Under the pieces are notes generated by a model that was not told the origin of the DNA, did no database searches, and saw only the letters and a program-made list of their open reading frames with translations. Below are positions 1-8,019 of a stretch of 64,000 bases of DNA, piece after piece (position 1 is the stretch's first letter; every line of letters begins with the position of its first letter). The position numbers were made by a program, and so were the translations under genes. The DNA comes from Betaproteobacteria bacterium (GTDB lineage Bacteria > Pseudomonadota > Gammaproteobacteria > Burkholderiales > Casimicrobiaceae), in the NCBI GenBank assembly GCA_013298695.1, contig JAAFIS010000007.1:1-64000 (forward strand), given 5' to 3'.

Positions 1-896
1 CTGATCTGAAAACCACTGCCAACTACACCGCCCGCCACCAGCGCCCCCGAAATCTTGATCGCTGCGCTGCTAGCAATCGGCGCGCTGTAGAGCTCGAGAA
101 CGTTATCGGTGTCTTTGTCGGCACGAAATACCACGCGGGTGCTGTCGGGGCTAATCAAAAAACCGGACACGTTGCCGCCCGTCACCAGCGGCCCCGAAAT
201 TTTGATCGAGGCGCTGCTGGCAATGGGCGTGCTGTAGAGCTCGAAGACGGTGGCAGTGTCTTTGCTGGCAACAAACACCACGCGGGCGCTGTCGGGGCTG
301 ATCTGAAAAGCAAACTGAACGTTGCCACCCGTCACCAGCGCCCCCGAAATCTTGATCGGGGCGCTGCTGGCAATCGGCGTGCTGTAGAGCTCGAAGACGT
401 TATCGGTATCTTTATCGGCCACGAACACCACGCGGGCGCTGTCGGGGCTGATCTGAAAACCACCGGCAACCCTACCGCTCGGCACCAGTGTCCCCGAAAT
501 CTTGATAGGGGCGCTGCTCGCAATGGGCGTGCTGTAAAGCTCGAAGACGTTAACGGCGTCTTTGTCGGCAAGAAACACAACACGGGCGCTGTCGGGGCTG
601 ATCTGGAAACTGTCCACTATGCCACCGGTCACCAGGCCCCCCGAGAGATTGGTGATCACGCCGTCCGATAAGCGAACGCTATACAGTTGGTCCTTGCCGT
701 CGGTATCCTTATCGGCGATAAACACGGCGAATTGACCGTCGGGGCTCACGGAGAATATCGAAGAAACATCGCCGCCCGTCACCAATCCGCCGGAGATTTT
801 GACGGGCTGGGCGGAGAGCGTGGCGCTCAAGCTTACGATGACCACCATCGCTCCAGTAAATCGGGCGATACGGAAAAAAAATTGGTACAGCGACAT
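1..896 (-). CDS. Exported PD40/TolB-like beta-propeller protein, 3' end outside the window
   Basis: Reading leftwards from the ATG at 896-894 the frame stays open to the window edge, so the C-terminus is missing. Residues 1 to about 30 form a signal peptide ending near LSAQ. The rest is a chain of repeats of about 50 residues with the core ISPDSARVVFVADKDTDN followed by ELYS.PIASSAPIKISG; the DNA itself repeats with a period of about 147-150 bp (matching points near 141, 288, 438 and 588). Such PD40 repeats fold into beta-propellers in TolB and related periplasmic or secreted proteins. The N-terminus is nearly the same as that of the 588-residue protein at 1455-3221, so the two are tandem paralogues. 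Function is unknown; binding or a surface role is only inference. Confidence 0.8.
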   Translation of the reverse strand, partial: MSLYQFFFRIARFTGAMVVIVSLSATLSAQPVKISGGLVTGGDVSSIFSVSPDGQFAVFIADKDTDGKDQLYSVRLSDGVITNLSGGLVTGGIVDSFQISPDSARVVFLADKDAVNVFELYSTPIASSAPIKISGTLVPSGRVAGGFQISPDSARVVFVADKDTDNVFELYSTPIASSAPIKISGALVTGGNVQFAFQISPDSARVVFVASKDTATVFELYSTPIASSASIKISGPLVTGGNVSGFLISPDSTRVVFRADKDTDNVLELYSAPIASSAAIKISGALVAGGVVGSGFQI

Positions 897-1190
897 AGTA
901 GTTTATCTCTCGTCAAGCCCGCACAAAACGGGCATTTAGTGTTTTTCTTGACCGTTTAATGGTTTAATGGTTTGGATAGCGCGCATCGACCTGAGTCGAA
1001 TGCTGTAGCGTGTAAACGGAATTTCCAGTCGGTTTACGCCAATTCGGATCGCAATACGGCTAAACATTTCGCTGAAGTGATTCCACACGAGCAATGCCTT
1101 GACCGTAGACGCTTGCGACGTCCACGCGCATCATTTCATTCCCGCCGCGCGAATCGCGGCGTGTTTTGTTGCGGCGAGCTAACCCGAGAA
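897..1190. other. Intergenic stretch with two hairpins, no gene seen
   Basis: No convincing coding frame. It holds a small GC hairpin at about 916-933 (GCCCGCACAAAACGGGC), a short direct repeat of GGTTTAAT near 950-970, and a perfect 7-bp stem (CGCCGCG/CGCGGCG) at about 1143-1161 followed by TGTTTTGTT. The last looks like a plus-strand terminator, but no plus-strand gene precedes it. Confidence 0.4.
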
Positions 1191-1375
1191 TCAGAACACT
1201 AGTCGAAACGCTGAAAGCGCCCTCACAATTTCCGCCTCGATGGTGGTCGAGCTTGTTCGCGTGGCATTCACGCCAACCGCGTTGGCGATGAGCGCGCTGC
1301 CACGCATACCGAGTTGATGGCGAATGAGCAGCAGCGTGAAATCGAGCGCAGCAAGCTTGAAAGGCGAGACGAGTG
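1191..1375 (-). pseudogene. Relic of a dockerin-like C-terminal domain
   Basis: Translated leftwards this stretch gives an open frame of about 60 codons bounded by an in-frame stop upstream (near 1375) and TGA at 1193-1191. It contains TLLLIRHQLGMRGSALIANA, which aligns with ALLLARYQLGIRGSALIENA at the end of the neighbouring 588-residue protein, and the following residues (VGVNAT, then IEAEIVRAL) continue the match. There is no start codon or propeller part attached. I read it as the remaining tail of a third tandem PD40 gene after deletion. Confidence 0.7.
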
Positions 1376-1454
1376 TATTACTTCAGACGATCAATCCGAT
1401 TCATGCACCATGCGATTTGCCGCGAATATCGATGCGTTGCCGTAACGCAAACTT

Positions 1455-3221
1455 TTACAGCGGTATCGCGAAGCCAAGTGCCGCGCGAATGCGCGACTCA
1501 ATGGCAGTTGGGCTGCTGATCGTTGCGTTGGCACCGAGCGCATTTTCAATCAGGGCACTTCCGCGAATTCCAAGCTGATAGCGCGCGAGCAATAGAGCGT
1601 CTGTCAATGACATAACTCGGTCATCGCCATCGAAATCTAGCGCTAGTTCGCGGCCGCCGGTTTGTACGCGGAAGAGTTCAAACACTTCATTGGTTTGCGT
1701 GTCGCCATAAAACAGAACGCGGCTGCTGTCTGCGCTGATTTGAAAACTCAACACATCGCCGCCGGGGACGATCGAGCCAAATAGCGTTTCGCGGCTTCCG
1801 CCCCCGATAGGCACGCTATACAAAACTTCGGAGTCAGTGGTGCTCAGGCCTGCTCTAAAGACAACGCGCGAGCCATCGGGGCTTATCTGGAAATCATAAG
1901 TGACGTAGTCAATGAAAAAAGTGCTTCCGGAGATCGTGGTGCGCGCGCCGCCTTCGATCGGCGTAGTGAAAAGCTCGAAAACATTGTCAGTTTGTAAATC
2001 GCCATGAAAGACTACTTGTTTGCTATCTGGACTAATCAAAAAGCTAGCGTAAGACCTCAGGGTGCCAGCGGTTGGGATCGTGCCTGAGAGCGTGGCGCGC
2101 GGGCCGCCGCTTATCGAGGCGCTGAAAAGCTCGTACACCGTGCTCACGCGCAGATTACCAACGAACACGACGCGAGTGCTGTCGGGGCTGATCGAAAAAT
2201 CAGTCACGTTTCCTGTGCCAACGATAGCGCCCGAGAGCGCCACACGCGGACCGCCCACAATCGGGGCGCTAAACAACTCGCGAACGCTTCCACTGGGGAT
2301 GCCGACGAACACCACGTGCGCGCTGTCGGGACTAATCAAAAAACTGCCGCTGTTGAACAAGGGAGTACCGGAGAGGTTCACGCGAGCGCCGCCGTTGATC
2401 GGTACTCCAAAGAGATCGACCACACCATCCGTTTGCAAATCGCCGGCAAACACCACGCGGGCTCCGTCCGGACTAATCAGAAAACCACCTACGTTGCCGT
2501 TGAGCACCAGCTTGTCCCCGGAGAGCAAGACGTGAGGGCCGCCGCTGCTGATCGAGGCGCTAAAGAGTTCAACTGCTTGATTTGCCTGCAAAACACCACG
2601 AAACACGACGCGGCTGCTGTCGGGGCTGATCAAAAAGGCATTGATACCGCTGTTCGTAGCCGTGCTCGCAGCGATGGTGACGCGCGGGCCGCCACCTATG
2701 GGCGCGCTGAAAATCTCGCTCACCGCGTCGGTCCGCAGATCGCCAAGGAAGACAACGCGAGTGCCATCCGGGCTGATGCGAAAAGTGCCGACATTGCTGC
2801 CGGTAACCACGCTACCGGAGAGTGTCACGCGCACGCCGCCGTCGATTGCGACGCTGAATAGTTCGATCGCAGCAGCGTTTTGCAGGTTTCCTGAGAAAAC
2901 TACGCGAGCACTGTCTGAACTGATTTGAAACGATGCCACATTCGCGCCGAGCGGAAATGCACCGCCGGAGATATTCTGGATAGCGCCTGTTGAAAGGCGA
3001 ACGCTGTATAGCTCATTTCTGCCTGCGACATCTTTATCGGCGATGAAGACCGCGAATCTCCCATCGGGGCTGAGGGCGTATTGAGGTAAGACATCGCCTC
3101 CAGCGACTAAACCGCCAGAAATTTTGACGGGCTGAGCGGAGAGCCCCGCACCCATGCAAATCGTCGCGATAAGAGCACCAATCCAATAGCTGTAACCGCG
3201 TAAAAAACTAATAGTCAACAT
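1455..3221 (-). CDS. Exported PD40 beta-propeller protein with dockerin-like tail, 588 aa
   Basis: Residues 1-30 are a signal peptide (hydrophobic GALIATICMGAGLSAQ). Residues 31 to about 520 are some eleven repeats of about 45 residues with the core ISPDS.RVVF.G.LQT....ELFS..I.GG.R..LSG, typical of PD40/WD40-like propellers. The last 60 residues differ: they hold the acidic loop DFDGDDR followed by ALLLARYQLGIRGSALI, resembling a type-I dockerin or EF-hand half. The same tail occurs in the relic at 1191-1375 and in the YVTN protein at 31715-33118, so it appears to be a module shared by exported propellers in this genome. The protein is a tandem paralogue of the gene at 1-896. Ligand and role are unknown. 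Confidence 0.8.
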   Translation of the reverse strand: MLTISFLRGYSYWIGALIATICMGAGLSAQPVKISGGLVAGGDVLPQYALSPDGRFAVFIADKDVAGRNELYSVRLSTGAIQNISGGAFPLGANVASFQISSDSARVVFSGNLQNAAAIELFSVAIDGGVRVTLSGSVVTGSNVGTFRISPDGTRVVFLGDLRTDAVSEIFSAPIGGGPRVTIAASTATNSGINAFLISPDSSRVVFRGVLQANQAVELFSASISSGGPHVLLSGDKLVLNGNVGGFLISPDGARVVFAGDLQTDGVVDLFGVPINGGARVNLSGTPLFNSGSFLISPDSAHVVFVGIPSGSVRELFSAPIVGGPRVALSGAIVGTGNVTDFSISPDSTRVVFVGNLRVSTVYELFSASISGGPRATLSGTIPTAGTLRSYASFLISPDSKQVVFHGDLQTDNVFELFTTPIEGGARTTISGSTFFIDYVTYDFQISPDGSRVVFRAGLSTTDSEVLYSVPIGGGSRETLFGSIVPGGDVLSFQISADSSRVLFYGDTQTNEVFELFRVQTGGRELALDFDGDDRVMSLTDALLLARYQLGIRGSALIENALGANATISSPTAIESRIRAALGFAIPL

Positions 3222-3379
3222 AGAAATTGAATCCCAATCAACCCTAGTAATGAGGTTGCGTGTTCATGGCGCTGTTCGCTTTTTCTCGCACTTTCTGATC
3301 CGCGAACCCAAGTGATATGGTAATCCAGAAAACGTAGTCTCGATCGCGGCGCGCAAAGCCGTGGCTCTGCGTCCATGAG

Positions 3380-4273
3380 CTAACTCTGTCGACGAATCGA
3401 TTCAACGCGGACAATGCCATGCCCTTCTACCGTTTTCTTCGGCGGCACTTTCCAAGCGTGGCCATAGACGATTTCCACGCTCATCCGAATCATTCCGTTG
3501 GCGTCGCGTTGGGCTTCGAGGGCGTCGTTCAAGTGCTGCCACGCGCGCGGCGTGAGGCAGCCTTTTGAACGCATCGCCACCGTGCTCATCGCACCTTGCG
3601 CACGCAGATCCGCCCAGAGCGCATCAGTTGTTTTGTATTCGAGCGTGATCACTTCCATGTCCATCACCGGGTCGGCAAATCCGGCGTGAACGAGCATGTC
3701 GCCGATGTCGTGTAAATCGGTGTAGACGTGTAGGCTTGATAGGCGCTCCGGTAACGCTTTCGACACCGCGCGTTGGAGTTCGCGCAACGTGTCAGGCCCG
3801 GGCGCGGTGAACATCAGCACGCCATCGGTTTTGAGCGCTCGATTCCATTCGGCGAAGAGGGCGGGCAAATCGTTGGCCCAGTGCAGCGCGAAATTGCTCC
3901 ACAGCACGTCGGCAGCGCTGTGTTTGATCGGGAGCTTTGTCATGTTGGCGACGAGCGCGGAGGCTCGCGACTTGCGGGTAAGTTTGGCGACGATGCCGCT
4001 TGGTGAAGGTGACGCAAGGGTGACCATCGCCATCGCTTGATCGATAGCGATCACGTTGGCTTCGGGAAATCGTGCTCGCAGTAGAGCGGTGTGGGTGCCC
4101 GGCCCGCAGCCGACATCAAGGATCGTTTGCGGTGCGAGTTTCATCACGTCGAAACGCTCCAGCAAACGGTTGCCGATTTCAAGTTGGACTACAGCGGCGT
4201 TCGCGTATTTCGACGCGGCAGCGTTGAAACGTTGGCGAATGAGGTGGGAATCGAGTTTGGGTGGAGCGGACAT
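3380..4273 (-). CDS. bioC: Malonyl-ACP O-methyltransferase BioC-like, 297 aa
   Basis: A class I SAM-dependent methyltransferase. The glycine-rich SAM motif DVGCGPGTH is at residues 53-61, and the DQAMAM and LWSNFALHW segments match the BioC family, which methylates malonyl-ACP (or malonyl-CoA) so that it can prime pimelate synthesis for biotin. The C-terminal half with TDLHDIGDMLVHAGFADPVM is also BioC-like. It is divergent from comF (4441), a common betaproteobacterial arrangement. No other bio gene is in the window, so the exact substrate rests on family resemblance. A more general methyltransferase cannot be excluded. Confidence 0.75.
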   Translation of the reverse strand: MSAPPKLDSHLIRQRFNAAASKYANAAVVQLEIGNRLLERFDVMKLAPQTILDVGCGPGTHTALLRARFPEANVIAIDQAMAMVTLASPSPSGIVAKLTRKSRASALVANMTKLPIKHSAADVLWSNFALHWANDLPALFAEWNRALKTDGVLMFTAPGPDTLRELQRAVSKALPERLSSLHVYTDLHDIGDMLVHAGFADPVMDMEVITLEYKTTDALWADLRAQGAMSTVAMRSKGCLTPRAWQHLNDALEAQRDANGMIRMSVEIVYGHAWKVPPKKTVEGHGIVRVESIRRQS

Positions 4274-4310
4274 GAAACAATGACTCGATAAACGCGGATT
4301 GGTAGAAATG

Positions 4311-4393
4311 CGTTCATGGTTCGATCCTTCGACACGCTAAGGATCACCACGAACGGGGACGGCGGGCTTACCACGAACGGGGACGGCGGGCTC
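4311..4393. repeat. REP-type palindrome plus 24-bp tandem repeat between bioC and comF
   Basis: The segment GTTCATGGTTCGATCCTTCG to about 4355 resembles a dispersed proteobacterial repeat that reads GTTCGTGGTGAGCC on the other strand. It runs into two copies of ACCACGAACGGGGACGGCGG at about 4346 and 4370 (period 24 bp). It lies in the divergent promoter region of bioC and comF. A related piece lies inside comF at 4841-4868. Confidence 0.6.
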
Positions 4394-4440
4394 ACCTTGA
4401 TCGGACTAACAGGTTCACGAAGAACAAAGAAACAAGATAA

Positions 4441-5262
4441 ATGAGCATTGTAGGAAGCCTTCGCGAATTGATCACTGCGCGACGTGGCGAGGCCTCGTCG
4501 CAGGCAGTTTCCACGAATGAATCAGTCGCGCGCCGCACGCTCAACCGCCTGCTGCCTGCGCGTTGCGTGCTTTGCGCGGACGCCTGTGAGCGTGTTGTCT
4601 GTTCGCCGTGCGACAGCGCGCTCGTGCGCGTTCCCGATGAAGCCTGTCCGCGCTGCAAACTTCCCTCGTCGAACAGCGAAGTCTGCGGACGCTGTTTGCG
4701 CTTTCCGCCGAAATGGGAAACGCTCGCAGCGACGTTCATGTACGAATTTCCACTCGATCGCTTGGTTGTTGGCGCGAAGCATGCGCGGCACTGGGGCGTG
4801 TTTGATTGGGCAGCGAGTTTGCATGATGCGTGGCCGTTTGCTCCTTCGTCAGGCTCAGAACGAGCGGAATCCGTGTTGATTCCCGTGCCCATCGCCGCGA
4901 ATCGACTCGAAGCGCGCGGCTACAACCAAGCGCTTCTACTCGCACGGTCGCTCGCAAAACGGTTTCAATTGCGCGTAGACGATGAGGCAATCATTCGCAT
5001 CCGCGACACCGGTTCGCAGGCGTATCGCAATTGGGTCGAGCGGCGCAGCAACGTGAAACACGCGTTCGCGGCGACTCGATCATTGAAAGGCGAATCCGTC
5101 GTCTTGGTCGATGACGTTCTGACGACTGGCGCCACACTCAACGAATGTGCCCGTGCTGCAATCGATGCCGGTGCCGCGCGAGTGGATGCGTTTGTGATCG
5201 CGCGAGTGAACCCACCGCGCGCGCGTTCGCGGATCCAGAAATTTAATCGTGCGGTTGCTTAG
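4441..5262 (+). CDS. comF: ComF family phosphoribosyltransferase-like protein, 273 aa
   Basis: The N-terminal part carries a zinc-ribbon-like set of cysteines (42, 45, 54, 57, 69, 72, 82, 85), and the C-terminal part a PRTase fold with the PRPP-binding loop VVLVDDVLTTGAT at about residues 219-231 and the RGYNQALLLARSLA segment. ComF proteins are linked to DNA uptake in competent bacteria (family knowledge). Residues 134-143 (APSSGSERAE) are encoded by a stretch that looks like the dispersed repeat CTCCTTCGTCAGGCTCAG, inserted in frame in a loop. The gene is followed by trmL after 41 bp, probably in one operon. Confidence 0.85.
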   Translation: MSIVGSLRELITARRGEASSQAVSTNESVARRTLNRLLPARCVLCADACERVVCSPCDSALVRVPDEACPRCKLPSSNSEVCGRCLRFPPKWETLAATFMYEFPLDRLVVGAKHARHWGVFDWAASLHDAWPFAPSSGSERAESVLIPVPIAANRLEARGYNQALLLARSLAKRFQLRVDDEAIIRIRDTGSQAYRNWVERRSNVKHAFAATRSLKGESVVLVDDVLTTGATLNECARAAIDAGAARVDAFVIARVNPPRARSRIQKFNRAVA

Positions 5263-5303
5263 ATGGACGGCACCAAGCACGCCCCCACCATTGAGCTCAT
5301 TAG

Positions 5304-5765
5304 ATGATCTCCGTCGTTCTCGTCAATCCCGAAATTCCCCCAAACACGGGCAACGTGATTCGCCTTTGTGCGAATACCGGTGCTGAGTTGCATTTGGTAC
5401 GTCCGCTCGGCTTCCCGCTTGATGACGCTCGCATGCGCCGCGCCGGGCTCGACTATCACGAATACGCGACGATGAAGGTGCATGATGATTGGAACGCGTG
5501 TCGCGCGTCCCTCGCGCCGCGACGGCTGTTTGCAATCGAAACGACGGGAACGCGATCGCTCTACGACGTGGCGCTTCACGACGACGATGTGTTCGTGTTC
5601 GGTAGTGAAACAAAAGGGATGTCGCACGACGTGCTTGCAACGTTCTCGCCAGAAAACGTGTTGCGCATTCCGATGCGTCCGGCGAATCGCTCGCTGAATT
5701 TGTCAAATTCAGTCGCGGTCACGGTGTACGAAGCGTGGCGGCAAATTCAGTTCATCGGCGCGTGA
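5304..5765 (+). CDS. trmL: tRNA (cytidine(34)-2'-O)-methyltransferase TrmL, 153 aa
   Basis: A SPOUT methyltransferase that 2'-O-methylates the wobble base of leucine tRNAs. The family signature is present from end to end: NPEIPPNTGNVIRLCANTG at the N-terminus, FGSETKGM in the middle, and the knot-forming LSNSVAVTVYE at the C-terminus. The length is the usual one for TrmL. It follows comF on the same strand and is the last gene before a convergent FAH gene; the paired palindrome element at 5872-5957 lies between them. Confidence 0.93.
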   Translation: MISVVLVNPEIPPNTGNVIRLCANTGAELHLVRPLGFPLDDARMRRAGLDYHEYATMKVHDDWNACRASLAPRRLFAIETTGTRSLYDVALHDDDVFVFGSETKGMSHDVLATFSPENVLRIPMRPANRSLNLSNSVAVTVYEAWRQIQFIGA

Positions 5766-5871
5766 CGTTTGCTGGCAACGCGAGGAGTTTCGTAGGCTCT
5801 GTTGAGTCACGAACCGCAGCGCGTGTGCCGCGAAACACTTGCAAGATTTAGCAATTCAACTCGCAACGCTT

Positions 5872-5957
5872 TCGCCCAATTTAATCGGGCGATAGCAAAA
5901 AATAAGTGCTATTGCAACAATATAATAAATTCGGATGATCGCCCGTTTAAATTGGGC
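5872..5957. repeat. Paired-palindrome element, copy 1 (86 bp)
   Basis: Two palindromes, TCGCCCAATTTAATCGGGCG at 5872 and TCGCCCGTTTAAATTGGGC at 5939-5957, flank about 46 bp of AT-rich sequence. The right arm is the inverted copy of the left. It sits between the convergent ends of trmL and the FAH gene and could act as a two-way terminator. The same layout recurs at least six more times in the window. Confidence 0.8.
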
Positions 5958-5975
5958 AAAAACGATAATAGCTGC

Positions 5976-6830
5976 TTATCGGTTCGCGCTGTATTTCTTC
6001 ACGATTTGACGCTGTTCGCCCAAGCCTTCGATGCCCAGCGCCATCACGTCTCCCGGCTTCAAAAACACGGGTGGCTTCATGCCGAGCCCAACACCCGGTG
6101 GCGTGCCGGTCGTGATCACGTCACCCGGCTCTAACGTCATCAACTTTGAGCAGTAAGCAATCACCGTAGCGACATCAAAGATCATCGTTTTCGTCGAGCC
6201 TGTTTGCATGCGCTTGCCGTTAACGTCGAGCCACATCGCGAGTTTTTGTGGGTTTGGCACTTCATCCGAAGTGACTAGCCACGGCCCCATCGGCCCGAAG
6301 GTGTCGAAGCCTTTGCCTTTGTCCCACGTCATGCCGTGCTCCATCTGCCACGCGCGCTCCGACACGTCGTTCACCACGCAATATCCGGCAACATATTTCA
6401 ACGCGTCTTTTTTCGATACGCTGCGTGCCTGCGTGCCAATGACCACGCCCAACTCGCACTCCCAATCGCTCTTCACCGAATCTTTCGGCAGCATCACGTC
6501 GTCGTTGGGCCCCACGATACAGCTCGTCCATTTGTTAAACACGACTGGCTCTTTCGGGATTGGAGAGCCAGTTTCTGCCGCATGGTCAGCGTAGTTCAAG
6601 CCAATCGCTACAAACTTTGCGGGTCGCGCAACGCATGCGCCGATACGTGTTCCTTTTTTCACCAAAGGAAGTTTGTCGGTTTTGAGTTTTGCAATCTTCG
6701 CCAACGTTTTCGCGTTGAGCGCATCGCCGTTCCAATCAGAAACAAATTCAGCGACAGAGCGAATATTGCCGTCTTTATCAACGATGCCAGGTTTTTCTTT
6801 ACCGACTGAACCATAACGGAGAAGTTTCAT
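5976..6830 (-). CDS. Fumarylacetoacetate hydrolase family protein, 284 aa
   Basis: An FAH-fold hydrolase or lyase. The conserved entry FVAIGLNYADHAAE, the PVVFNKWTSCIVGPND loop, the metal-binding ECELGVVIG and NDVSERAWQ segments and the closing TTGTPPGVGLG are all present. Its closest type by eye is the family of 2,4-diketo-3-deoxy-L-fuconate hydrolases and ureidoglycolate lyases. The neighbouring SDR gene, on the same strand and read before it, would supply the oxidation that makes a diketo acid, so the pair may perform the last two steps of a non-phosphorylating L-fucose or similar sugar-acid route. That pathway is inference; no other gene of it is in the window. Confidence 0.85.
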   Translation of the reverse strand: MKLLRYGSVGKEKPGIVDKDGNIRSVAEFVSDWNGDALNAKTLAKIAKLKTDKLPLVKKGTRIGACVARPAKFVAIGLNYADHAAETGSPIPKEPVVFNKWTSCIVGPNDDVMLPKDSVKSDWECELGVVIGTQARSVSKKDALKYVAGYCVVNDVSERAWQMEHGMTWDKGKGFDTFGPMGPWLVTSDEVPNPQKLAMWLDVNGKRMQTGSTKTMIFDVATVIAYCSKLMTLEPGDVITTGTPPGVGLGMKPPVFLKPGDVMALGIEGLGEQRQIVKKYSANR

Positions 6831-6845
6831 ATTTTTCTTTCAGAA

Positions 6846-7100
6846 AGGACGACGGGGCTTCGCCCCCTTAGACGACGAGCCTTCGGCTCTACGACGACGC
6901 ACCTACGGTGCCATGACGGAACTGTAATGCGCGGGGCTGTTCGTCGCAGCATAGAGTTTCAAATTCATTGCGAACGAAGGTGTGCGTTGGTTAAGCTTTG
7001 CGTCATAGCGACCACCGGGAGCGACGTCATAGCGCAAGGCGCGTCGTTCTAGCGCCGCAGGCGCGACGTCCTTCACGATTTAGCGAAAGCTAAATCGTGA
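6846..7100. repeat. Hairpin array 1 (variable stems, constant linker)
   Basis: The gap between the FAH gene and the SDR gene holds two groups of small perfect hairpins. Left group (6846-6917): stems GGGGC-TTC-GCCCC, GAGCC-TTC-GGCTC and GCACC-TAC-GGTGC joined by linkers of the type TAGACGAC. Right group (about 6995-7100), in the opposite orientation: GCGC-AAG-GCGC, GCGCC-GCA-GGCGC joined by GTCGTTCTA, then a terminal hairpin at 7073-7100 with 12-bp perfect arms (TCACGATTTAGC). The right arm of that last hairpin is the end of the SDR gene, including its stop codon; the left arm is an inverted copy of it. Confidence 0.85.
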
Positions 7101-7827
7101 TCCCGCCGTCAATTGAATATGCATTTCCGGTCGCAAACGCCGACTCGTCGCTCGCAAGAAACACCACCAGCGGTGCGATTTCCTGTGGTGTTGCGAGCCT
7201 GCCCATCGGCTGTCGCGCGATAAACATTTTGCGCGCTTCGTTCACGTCACCGAGTGCGGCCATTCGATCCAATAGCGACGGTGTCTCCACGGTGCCAGGG
7301 CAAATGGCATTGCAGCGCACGCCGCCCTTCACGTAATCCGCCGCCACGCTTTTCGTAATACCGATCACCGCCGCTTTTGTTGCGCCGTAAACGAAACGAT
7401 TGGGTAAGCCCTTCACGCTAGAGACCACCGATGACATGTTGATGATCGAGCCGCCGCCGTTTGCGGTCATACCGGGCAACACGGCCTGAATCATTTTGAA
7501 CATCGAACGAACATTTAAGTTGAATGAAAAATCCCAGTCATCATCACTCGTTTCCATGATCGTGCCTTGATGCACAAAGCCCGCGCAGTTGAAGAGCACA
7601 TTCACGCGCGGCAACGCGCGGACAACTTTGGCAATTTCTGCGTCGTCGAGTACATCAAGCCGCATGGTTTCGATGCCCGGAACTGTCGCGAGCGACTCCA
7701 ATTGCTTTGAATTGATATCGGTGGCGATAACGCGCGCACCTTCTGCTGCCATCGCAATCGCGCTTGCTCGACCAATGCCTTGACCCGCGGCCGTCACCAG
7801 CGCCGTTTTTCCCTTGAGTCGATCCAT
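7090..7827 (-). CDS. SDR family oxidoreductase, 2-keto-3-deoxy-L-fuconate dehydrogenase-like, 245 aa
   Basis: A classical short-chain dehydrogenase: NAD-binding TAAGQGIG at residues 12-19, NAG-equivalent FNCAG near 79-83, catalytic Ser133, Tyr147 and Lys151 (YGATK), and the PGTVETPS loop. Overall it resembles the DHRS6-like and 2-keto-3-deoxy-L-fuconate dehydrogenase group. I start at the ATG at 7827, which has AAAGGAAA a few bases upstream, rather than at the upstream ATG 27 bases earlier. The last codons and the stop form one arm of a hairpin (7073-7100) at the edge of the array. It is transcribed towards the FAH gene, with which it may form an operon. Confidence 0.85.
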   Translation of the reverse strand: MDRLKGKTALVTAAGQGIGRASAIAMAAEGARVIATDINSKQLESLATVPGIETMRLDVLDDAEIAKVVRALPRVNVLFNCAGFVHQGTIMETSDDDWDFSFNLNVRSMFKMIQAVLPGMTANGGGSIINMSSVVSSVKGLPNRFVYGATKAAVIGITKSVAADYVKGGVRCNAICPGTVETPSLLDRMAALGDVNEARKMFIARQPMGRLATPQEIAPLVVFLASDESAFATGNAYSIDGGITI

Positions 7828-8019
7828 GTTTGAGTTTCCTTTTTCTTGCAACAAATTTGCGCGTGTGTTCGATGCGGCGACAGCGTGCGCGCCACCGACG
7901 TGTCTCGCTTTTGGTGAGTTTTAGGCGCGAAAATGAACAACACCTACGTCGACAATCATACTCAACGAGATTGAAGGCAGAATTACTTATTCACGCTTAA
8001 CCGGAACACGCGACGCGAG

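Noticed and set aside
687-959. Plus-strand open frames over the PD40 genes (also 2062-2535 and 2316-2861)
   Set aside because: They are antisense shadows of the repeat-rich minus-strand genes and repeat with the same period.
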